Source of the DNA: CAYXDR01 sp046498185
GTDB lineage: Bacteria > Desulfobacterota > DSM-4660 > Desulfatiglandales > Desulfatiglandaceae
Assembly: GCA_046498185.1 (NCBI GenBank)
Contig: JAWOBE010000117.1
Span: 1-5,248 of the forward strand
Length of the DNA stretch: 5,248 nucleotides
Reading direction: 5' to 3'
Of this stretch, positions 1 to 4,945 are shown one piece after another. The position numbers were made by a program, and so were the translations under genes. How positions within the stretch are numbered: position 1 is the first letter of the stretch; every line of letters starts with the position of its first letter. Below the pieces are notes generated by a model that had not been told where the DNA came from, searched no databases, and saw only the letters and a list, made by a program, of their open reading frames with translations.

Positions 1-18
1 AGGAAACTCATCGGCATA

Positions 19-235
19 GCGCCTGCGGCGCGTGTTGGTGGGGCCGCGGGGCGGCCGTGTTAGTGGTGCCGCTACGCGGCAGTGTTAGTGTTAGTGTTGG
101 TGGTGCCTGCGGCGGTGTTGGTGGCACCGCTGCGCGGTGGTGTAAGTGGTAAACCACAGCTGCCCTCGGGCCGAGGGGTCTCCGATGAGAGGATTGAGCT
201 TCCCCGTAGGTCGGGTTTCCATACCCGGGCCAGTG
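19..235 (+). repeat. GC-rich hairpin-array repeat, copy 1
   Basis: This is the first of two tandem copies with a 224-bp period. It is a series of short perfect inverted repeats, most with three-base loops: GCGCC-TGC-GGCGC (19-31), GGCCGC-GGG-GCGGCC (42-56), TGCCGC-TAC-GCGGCA (67-81) and CACCGC-TGC-GCGGTG (125-139). They are joined by linkers of GTGTTAGTG and GTGTTGGTG type. Next come GTGG-TAAA-CCAC (146-157), a CCCTCG/CGAGGG hairpin (163-177), the motif CCGATGAGAG (182-191) and CTTCCCCGTAGGTCGGG, with another small hairpin CGGGT/ACCCG near 213-228. The last part (from 146) is homologous to the head of the composite repeats at 1706-2033 and 4946-5248. Open frames here are low-complexity repeat translations, and I see no gene. 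Confidence 0.85.
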
Positions 236-242
236 GCTAGTG

Positions 243-412
243 GCGCCTGCGGCGCGTGTTGGTGGGGCCGCGGGGCGGCCGTGTTAGTGGTGCCGCTACG
301 CGGCAGTGTTAGTGTTGGTGGTGCCTGCGGCGGTGATGGTGGCACCGCTGCGCGGTGGTGGAAGTGGTGAACCACCGGTGCCCTTGAATTCGAGGGGTTC
401 ACTGATGAGAGA
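243..412 (+). repeat. GC-rich hairpin-array repeat, copy 2
   Basis: This second tandem copy is nearly identical to copy 1 in its first 120 bases. It has one fewer six-base linker unit (TTAGTG) after the TGCCGC-TAC-GCGGCA hairpin. It keeps GTGG-TGAA-CCAC (364-375) and a CCCTTG-AATT-CGAGGG hairpin (381-396), where one pair is a G-U type wobble if transcribed. It then reads CTGATGAGAG instead of CCGATGAGAG. Homology to copy 1 stops shortly after this motif, at the edge of the AT-rich stretch. No coding potential is credible. Confidence 0.85.
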
Positions 413-444
413 TTTTACCGATTTCGATAAGTTGGCCGCAAAAA

Positions 445-513
445 GGCACAAGAGACACAAAAAAATAGTTAATATAATCTTTTAATTTTTGCGATTTATG
501 TGCATCTTGTGGC
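445..513. repeat. Imperfect inverted repeat in AT-rich spacer
   Basis: The left arm (445-465, GGCACAAGAGACAC...) and the right arm (493-513, read in reverse as GCCACAAGATGCAC...) match at about 15 of 21 positions around an AT-rich centre of 27 bases. It lies in the gene-free stretch 420-630 downstream of the minus-strand toxin gene. It could fold when transcribed, but it lacks the tight GC stem and T-run of a standard intrinsic terminator, so I list it only as a repeat. Confidence 0.45.
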
Positions 514-570
514 TATCCTTAAGTTTTGTATTTTAGTCAGGGTTTTTCTTGTTTTGTGTTTTTTGTCTTG

Positions 571-592
571 TTGATCCTGTAGATCCTGTCAG
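571..592 (-). repeat. ACAGGAT-type direct repeat (two units)
   Basis: GATCCTGT occurs twice with a 10-base period (573-580 and 583-590). On the minus strand this reads ACAGGATC, the same core as the GACAGGATT triplet at 1475-1501 on the plus strand. The two tracts therefore flank the toxin-antitoxin pair in opposite orientations. Confidence 0.6.
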
Positions 593-629
593 GCTCTAAT
601 TTGCAGTTTGGTGCGGAAATTACACGTTC

Positions 630-896
630 TCACAACAATCCTTTGCGCTTCAGGATCCCCAGATAATCCTCATATCTCAGAGGACATGCAACCAAATCGT
701 TGAAGTCTTTCTCGGACAGTTTTAACTGACCGCGAATTTTATTCACAATCTTGTTGGGCAAATCGCCTTTCCCGTGGGAATAATGAACCCTGAGAATTTT
801 TTTACCATCAACGGTCAACCATCCGTACTGGTGCCCAGTCGAGCGAATCTCAAGGGACAATTTATTGAATATCCTCTCGATATTAACTTTTTTCAT
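630..896 (-). CDS. HicA-like toxin candidate (small RNA-binding fold)
   Basis: This 88-residue basic protein probably acts as the toxin of a type II toxin-antitoxin pair. HicA family toxins are small double-stranded-RNA-binding-fold proteins that cleave mRNA using a conserved histidine. The segment around residues 21-45 (TGHQYGWLTVDGKKILRVHY) followed by SHGKGDLP resembles the HicA pattern G-S-H-H-x(n)-D-G-x-x-x-x-V-x-x-H, and a helix-rich end (KIRGQLKLSEKDF...YLGILKRKGL) follows. The usual SHH motif is replaced by GHQ, so the family call is tentative. Its ATG lies inside the end of the upstream gene (14-base overlap) and no strong ribosome binding site precedes it, so translation is probably coupled. 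The gene order is antitoxin first, the reverse of classical hicAB. Confidence 0.6.
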   Translation of the reverse strand: MKKVNIERIFNKLSLEIRSTGHQYGWLTVDGKKILRVHYSHGKGDLPNKIVNKIRGQLKLSEKDFNDLVACPLRYEDYLGILKRKGLL

Positions 897-1239
897 GGAT
901 CGTTATCACGGAATCAAGAAATTCCAGCCATTTTTCGGGCAAAACACCCAGATTGTTCCGCTGTTCTCTTAGATCTTCATACAGCGTAATAATCTCATCG
1001 CACAGACCATTGATGGCCTCAAATTCGGTGTCGCCGCAGGCAAAGGCTTCAATGTCATCGAGGGAGGCAATGACAGTGTCTTCATCTTTTTCAATGGTAA
1101 TGTAAATCGGTTGGTTTAGTTTATACCCATGCCTTTTTAAAGAATTAACGGGCACAATTCGGCAACGGCTTTCAACGGCTTTGATTAGATTTTTCGAGAA
1201 GTCTTGGTACTGTTCACTGGTTAAAAATTCAAGGCCCAC
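883..1239 (-). CDS. HicB-like antitoxin candidate
   Basis: This acidic protein of 118 residues is the upstream partner of the small basic protein. Residues about 45-95 (PIYITIEKDEDTVIASLDD, then a glycine-aspartate-threonine turn GDTEFEAI and the helix LCDEIITLYEDL) match the HicB-type partial RNase H fold pattern: a strand with K-D-x-D, a second strand, GDT, then an amphipathic helix. The classical P-x-L-P-G stretch is replaced by DDIEAF. The 40-residue N-terminal part is not recognised and no clear DNA-binding domain is visible. I place the start at the GTG at 1239, not at the GTG at 1245, because AGGAGGT abuts the latter but sits seven bases from the former. It presumably neutralises the toxin by binding it; autoregulation is inferred only from the family. 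Confidence 0.6.
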   Translation of the reverse strand: MGLEFLTSEQYQDFSKNLIKAVESRCRIVPVNSLKRHGYKLNQPIYITIEKDEDTVIASLDDIEAFACGDTEFEAINGLCDEIITLYEDLREQRNNLGVLPEKWLEFLDSVITIHEKS

Positions 1240-1246
1240 ATCCACA

Positions 1247-1252
1247 CCTCCT
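1247..1252 (-). promoter_or_regulatory. Strong Shine-Dalgarno site of the antitoxin gene
   Basis: The minus strand reads AGGAGG here, a perfect anti-16S complement. It is seven bases from the GTG at 1239 and touches the GTG at 1245, which makes 1239 the better start. The downstream toxin gene has no comparable site, which fits a surplus of antitoxin over toxin. Confidence 0.75.
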
Positions 1253-1310
1253 GATCAGCATTTGCGTCCTGCCGCATTCCAAATTACCTCTATACGGATG
1301 GCAAATTCAA

Positions 1311-1316
1311 ATTATA
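1311..1316 (-). promoter_or_regulatory. Possible -10 element for the antitoxin-toxin operon
   Basis: The minus strand has a perfect TATAAT in an AT-rich patch about 60 bases upstream of the antitoxin ribosome binding site. No good TTGACA-like box is found 16-18 bases further upstream; the best is a weak TGTCCA. Because the patch is nearly symmetric, the plus strand also carries TATAAT at 1313-1318. This is a suggestion only. Confidence 0.3.
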
Positions 1317-1345
1317 ATATTAGCCCCTTGCCGCTGGACAGTAAA

Positions 1346-1458
1346 GGGATTTCATCCCCGACACGTTATCGTTGTCGTAATCGGCTTTCTGGAGTGTCGA
1401 AACGCAGTTTTGACCTTGCCCGCACGGCGCGTGTAAGTATTGGCGGCGCCTGCGGCGC
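1346..1458 (+). repeat. Partial composite-repeat copy D plus triloop hairpin
   Basis: From 1346 to about 1430 the sequence matches the middle of the composite repeat. It has GGGATTTCATCCCC (a small hairpin), then CGACACGTTATCGTTGTCG, GGAGTGTCGAAACG, TTTTGACC and CCGCACGG. It then switches to the left-end type: GTGTAAGTATTGGCG and the triloop hairpin GCGCC-TGC-GGCGC (1446-1458), the same as at 19-31 and 243-255. The junction shows that the two repeat types recombine or are assembled as modules. No gene is seen. Confidence 0.75.
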
Positions 1459-1474
1459 GGGGGTTATAATTCTA

Positions 1475-1501
1475 GACAGGATTGACAGGATTGACAGGAT
1501 T
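1475..1501 (+). repeat. GACAGGATT 9-bp tandem repeat (three perfect units)
   Basis: Three exact consecutive GACAGGATT units are present. The related ACAGGAT tract at 571-592 lies on the other side of the toxin-antitoxin pair in the opposite orientation. Confidence 0.9.
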
Positions 1502-1507
1502 TATTTG

Positions 1508-1621
1508 AACCGCCCCGGTTAACTGCGCTATCGCTGTCACTCCGTGAAGTAAACGGGGCAGGCGAAGGGCGCCAAGGCGCCCCGGTTGAACACCCCAGAG
1601 GGGACCCCGGTTCAACGGGGT
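1508..1621. other. Highly self-complementary non-coding stretch
   Basis: Several perfect inverted repeats follow one another: AACCG-CCC-CGGTT (1508-1520), GCCCCG...CGGGGC (1513-1559 region), TCAC-TCC-GTGA, GGGCGCC-AA-GGCGCCC (1567-1582), CCCC-AGA-GGGG (1593-1603) and ACCCCG-GTTCAA-CGGGGT (1604-1621). The last competes with a longer pairing of 1580-1591 with 1610-1620 (eleven pairs, one bulged G). No open frame with protein character lies here, and there is no T-run after the stems on the plus strand. It could be a structured RNA, a hairpin-type repeat, or a transcription barrier. Confidence 0.55.
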
Positions 1622-1647
1622 AAACAAAGAAAAGCAGGAAAAGCGTA

Positions 1648-1689
1648 GGGCGGATACTCATCGGTGAATGACGATGAGGATATCCGCCC
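1648..1689. other. Long stem-loop (16 bp stem, 2-base bulge)
   Basis: The left arm GGGCGGATACTCATCG (1648-1663) pairs with the right arm CGATGAGGATATCCGCCC (1672-1689), leaving an eight-base loop (GTGAATGA) and a two-base bulge. On the minus strand the stem is followed by TACGCTTTTCC, so it might weakly end transcripts coming from glnD, but it is not a textbook terminator. The left arm and loop contain CTCATCGGTGAA, identical to a segment of the composite repeat at 5171-5182. This places it in the same repeat family or as its boundary. Confidence 0.7.
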
Positions 1690-1705
1690 GATAAAATAAA
1701 CAAGT

Positions 1706-2033
1706 TGATTTTCTCGGACGAACATCCTCCTCTACACCTGTGCTGCCGCACAGCTGCCCTCGAATTCGAGGGTTCCCCGATGAGAGATTTGATCTTCCCC
1801 GTAGACACGTTATCGTTGTCAGCGAAGCGGTTGTCGTTGTCGTAATCGGCTTTTTGGAGTGTCGAAACGATGTTTTGACCTGGCCCGCACGGCCGGTATT
1901 GAGATCGGCGTCGGTATCGGTATCGGAATCGGTATCGGTATCGTCTGTTTTAAGATAGTGTTTTTAAGTCCGAACACCTAACCGCTAATGGCTAATGGCT
2001 AATAGCTAATAGCTAATACCTAACCGCTAACAG
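1706..2033 (+). repeat. Composite repeat copy A (3' side of glnD)
   Basis: Modules in order are: a head TGATTTTCTCGGACGAACATC; hairpin GTGC-TGCC-GCAC (1740-1751); palindrome CCCTCGAATTCGAGGG (1757-1772); CCGATGAGAG; CTTCCCCGTAG; ACACGTTATCGTTGTC with a 21-base internal duplication-like insert (about 1821-1841); GGAGTGTCGAAACGATG; CCGCACGG (1885-1892); a GGTATC-like 6-bp tract (about 1909-1943); a conserved linker CTGTTTTAAGATAGTG; and eight CTAATRG-like 7-bp units (1978-2033). It is the inverted counterpart of the copy at 4946-5248. Its last units overlap the 3' end of glnD and carry the stop codon. Open frames across it are repeat translations. Confidence 0.9.
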
Positions 2034-4689
2034 CTGATGCTTCCGGCTTGCCTGGTTTTCCTGCGCCGAGCCTTTGGAGGATACCATCTGTGATTCCGCG
2101 AATGCGGTCCGGGTCTTCCACTTTGCCTCCCTCGACTTCGCACACGTAGAAAATATCCACTATCTGGTCCGCGTGGGTCGCTATCTTGGCCACCCGGATG
2201 TCAAGGTGCAGGCTGAACAACGTGTCTGCGAGATCAAAGAGAATACCGGGCTTGTCGTCCGCAAACACTTCCAAAATGGTGAAAAAGTCCGACTGCCCGT
2301 TATCCACGACAACCCTCGCAGGCCGGGAAGGTATGTCTGCAAGCCTCGCGAGCAACCCTGACCGTTTTTTCGCGATTTTCCTCGACAATGCTAATTCTCC
2401 CGACGCCACCTTTGCCAGGTCCCTGGCGACTTTACGCCAGGTTTTATCATGGTCCAGTGCGTCTGGAAGCCGCCCGGTCCGGAAAATATCAAGCGCCGTG
2501 CCGTCTCCCCAGGTATAGGCCGACGCCGAAAGCACATCTACGTCGTTAAGCGCCAGGACTCCCGCTAAATCGGCGAAAAGTCCGGCCCTGTCCCCGGCGG
2601 CGAACACCACCTGCCAGGTATCGTCCAGCGGCTCCCCGTACGCGTCCATAAGCACATTCCTTCGGAGTTTTCCGGCTCCGGAAGTACGGAAGCGCCGGTG
2701 AAGCTCCAGGTGCCGGCAAATATCGACCGCCTTCACAGAAAGCAGGTAGCGAGGAGGCATGAGCTCAAAGGCCGCATCCACCTCTCCCGGCTCAAAACCG
2801 TCCACCAACCTTCTTTTTACCTCCGCCCTGGTCTGTTCGGCCACCTGATCCGCATCATGTCCGGCAAGCTCGCCCCGCTCCAGGATATGAAGCGCTTTAA
2901 AAAAAAGCTCTTCCACAAGTGCAGCCTTCCAGGGATTCCAGGCCCTGGAGCCGGTTGCAGCCGAGTCTGCCCACGTCAATAGATAGAGCATTTTCAAGCG
3001 GCGGATGCTTCCCACCATACGAGCGCACCGGACAACCACCTTCTCGTCCCCGAGATCCCGCCGTGTGGCAGTTTCGGCGAGAAGCAGGTGACGGCGGACA
3101 AGGAAAAGAACATCATCCGTCGTCTCATCGGCGCAATTCATACGGCCCAGCACCCGGCGTACAATATCCACACCCAATGCGGCGTGCCCAGGCCCCACTT
3201 TCCCCAAGTCGTGAAAAAGCGCCGCCAGCAACAAAGGCAGAGGGTCGTCGATTTCCGAATAGATCGTGCGCATAAGAAAATGGCTTCCATCGGCAGTCGA
3301 CACGAGCACACGCAGGGTTTCTATCAGGTGCCGGCCCACAGGGAACATGTGATAGGCATCGAATTGAACCCTGTATTGAACATCTCCGAATTCGGGAATA
3401 AAGGTGGCCAGCAGCCCGGTTTCCATCATCTGTTCGAGCGCGTCTGAGGCATGCGGATGCATCAATATTTCCAGGAATTTTTTACCGGCCTCTGGGCTGT
3501 TGCGGAATCCTTCATCAATCAAACACAAAAATTCCCGGACCAGGCGGCGGGCTTCGACCGAAAGGGGGAACCCGCTTGCGGCCGAGTACCCGCAAATCTC
3601 GAGCAACAGCATGCGCCGGCACGGAATGCACGCGGCGGAAATGAAATGAAGGCATCCCCCCTCCACCGCAACGCCTTCCGGACGATTACAAACCATGCCG
3701 CGTTTCCCGGGCCCTGGGTTTTCCTTTAGATAACCCAGGGTGAAGGAGCGGTAAACGGCCCTGATGGAAGCCATCTCGGCATGGAGGTCACCCAGAAACC
3801 TTTCCACCGCACTTATGCCTCCCCTGTCTTTGTACCCCAAAAGAGAGGCGATACGGGCTTGCATGTTGAAATGGAGTCTGTCGTTCCTGCGCCCGGAAAG
3901 CAGGTGGAGAAAATTTCTGACGTTTAAAAGAAACCCGACACTGTCTAAAAGCTCGCGGTATTCCCGTTCGGACAAAACACCTGAAAACTCCAGATCCCTG
4001 GGGTCGCGAACAGGAAACAAGGCCTTCGAACACCATAGAAGCGCATGGTAGTCTCTCAGCCCTCCGGGGCCGTTCTTCAGGTTGGGCTCGATGAGCGTAT
4101 CCGAATTATTGGAAGACTCCCCAGCGGAGAGGTTGCGTTGTCTGAACCATCGCACATAATCGGCGCTTTTTCTACGCAGGATCTTGTTCTCGAACCTTTC
4201 TTTCAAGGCCAGGTAGAGTTGGGAATCCCCGCACAAAAATCTCGCGTCCATCAAGGATGTAAGCACTTCATAGTCATTTGAAGCCAGAGACAAGCAGCCC
4301 TGCAAGGCTCGAAACGAGTAGCCCGGATCCAGACCGAGGTCCCAGAGGGGATATATTGTTTCCCCAGCAAGTCTCCTGGCTTCCCCCGGCACCTTCCGGT
4401 CGAACAGGATCAGAAGGTCTATGTCGGATTCCATACAGAGCTCCTTCCTGCCGTAGCCTCCGACCGCGATAAATGCAAAGCGCTCCCTTCGGCCGAAAAG
4501 CACGCTGCCGGCGGCGCTTTCCTGGACCGCCGTGCGGAAATATCGATCAACCATATCCGTATAAACCGCCGGGATCTCCCTGTCATGCCCGCCCCGGTCG
4601 AGCCGTTTGCAAAGCTCGTGTCTTGCCGCCTGCAGTTCTTCGGAAGCCAACCTGATGGTTTTCCTTGAGTCGAACACGTTTTCTTTCAT
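2020..4689 (-). CDS. glnD: GlnD, PII uridylyltransferase/uridylyl-removing enzyme
   Basis: GlnD senses glutamine in the cytoplasm. It adds UMP to the PII signal protein (GlnB/GlnK) when glutamine is low and removes it when glutamine is high, and so sets glutamine synthetase activity and nitrogen gene expression. The 889-residue product has the full family layout. The nucleotidyltransferase domain has GGYGRKEL (77-84) and SDIDLL (88-93, metal-binding aspartates), and PNLKNGPGGLRD (202-213) is the family signature. The HD hydrolase domain has H447/H454, HD at 493-494, H534 and D575. Two ACT domains lie at about 690-740 and 802-850. Length equals that of the E. coli enzyme. I chose ATG 4689; a TTG at 4746 would add 19 residues, partly at the repeat edge. 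The GGGG seven bases before ATG is a weak ribosome site. The last codons and the stop lie in a 7-bp repeat. No partner gene is in the window. Confidence 0.97.
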   Translation of the reverse strand: MKENVFDSRKTIRLASEELQAARHELCKRLDRGGHDREIPAVYTDMVDRYFRTAVQESAAGSVLFGRRERFAFIAVGGYGRKELCMESDIDLLILFDRKVPGEARRLAGETIYPLWDLGLDPGYSFRALQGCLSLASNDYEVLTSLMDARFLCGDSQLYLALKERFENKILRRKSADYVRWFRQRNLSAGESSNNSDTLIEPNLKNGPGGLRDYHALLWCSKALFPVRDPRDLEFSGVLSEREYRELLDSVGFLLNVRNFLHLLSGRRNDRLHFNMQARIASLLGYKDRGGISAVERFLGDLHAEMASIRAVYRSFTLGYLKENPGPGKRGMVCNRPEGVAVEGGCLHFISAACIPCRRMLLLEICGYSAASGFPLSVEARRLVREFLCLIDEGFRNSPEAGKKFLEILMHPHASDALEQMMETGLLATFIPEFGDVQYRVQFDAYHMFPVGRHLIETLRVLVSTADGSHFLMRTIYSEIDDPLPLLLAALFHDLGKVGPGHAALGVDIVRRVLGRMNCADETTDDVLFLVRRHLLLAETATRRDLGDEKVVVRCARMVGSIRRLKMLYLLTWADSAATGSRAWNPWKAALVEELFFKALHILERGELAGHDADQVAEQTRAEVKRRLVDGFEPGEVDAAFELMPPRYLLSVKAVDICRHLELHRRFRTSGAGKLRRNVLMDAYGEPLDDTWQVVFAAGDRAGLFADLAGVLALNDVDVLSASAYTWGDGTALDIFRTGRLPDALDHDKTWRKVARDLAKVASGELALSRKIAKKRSGLLARLADIPSRPARVVVDNGQSDFFTILEVFADDKPGILFDLADTLFSLHLDIRVAKIATHADQIVDIFYVCEVEGGKVEDPDRIRGITDGILQRLGAGKPGKPEASAVSG

Positions 4690-4749
4690 GCGAGAACCCC
4701 GAAGTATGAAGATGCCGCAGCGACCCCCCGGAGCCGTTGCCTTCAAAAA

Positions 4750-4808
4750 CAGACGATTCCGATGCCGATACCGACGCCGACGCCGATCTCAACACCTGCC
4801 GTGCGGGC
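4750..4808 (-). repeat. Truncated tandem unit of composite repeat (B3)
   Basis: On the minus strand this reads GCCCGCACGGCAGGTGTTGAG, then the 6-bp GGCGTC/GGTATC tract, and ends at TCTGTTTTT. Here the linker is cut off and unique sequence begins. It is the gene-proximal, incomplete third unit of the tandem series and ends about 55 bases before the glnD ATG. An in-frame TGA at 4791-4789 limits how far upstream the glnD frame could begin. Confidence 0.8.
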
Positions 4809-4945
4809 ATTAGCTATTAGCCATTAGCTATTAGCTATTAGCCATTAGCCATTAGCGGTTAGGTACTCGGACTTAAAAACACTATTTTAAAACAGCCGAT
4901 ACCGATACCGATACCGACGCCGATCTCAACCCCTGCCCTGCGGGC
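4809..4945 (-). repeat. Tandem unit of composite repeat (B2)
   Basis: This is a complete second unit on the minus strand: CCGCAGGG, GTTGAGATCGG, a GGTATC 6-bp tract, the linker CTGTTTTAAAATAGTG with TTTTTAAGTCCGA, and about eight CTAATRG-like 7-bp units (4809-4862). Its linker is 130 bases from the matching linker of the next copy, which gives the tandem period. Confidence 0.85.

Noticed and set aside
91..402. Open frames on both strands across the left-end repeats (also 146-370)
   Set aside because: The translations are low-complexity (HHH, PPSPPQAPP, GGACGG) and mirror the tandem repeat; no ribosome site or domain supports them.
402..412. CTGATGAG resembling a hammerhead ribozyme core, with CGAAAC found in other repeat copies
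   Set aside because: Other copies read CCGATGAG, breaking the core, and the GAAA-like segment is about 95 bases away without the required stems.
1..630. CRISPR array or integron attC sites as explanation of the repeats
   Set aside because: There are no equal-length repeats with unique spacers, no cas or integrase gene, and no paired GTTRRRY/RYYYAAC sites of attC form.
1464..1808. Minus-strand 114-residue open frame, and plus-strand frames at 1181-1522 and 1740-1958
   Set aside because: They run through inverted repeats, the 9-bp tract and the 6-bp tract (SVSVSES-type translation), so they are repeat translations.
2074..4655. Many plus-strand open frames opposite glnD, and 3788-4036 on the minus strand
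   Set aside because: glnD is intact and conserved over its whole length; these are antisense or out-of-frame shadows.
4689..4746. TTG at 4746 as the glnD start (908 residues)
   Set aside because: The added 19 residues start at the repeat border and do not resemble the family; ATG 4689 gives 889 residues, close to the usual length.
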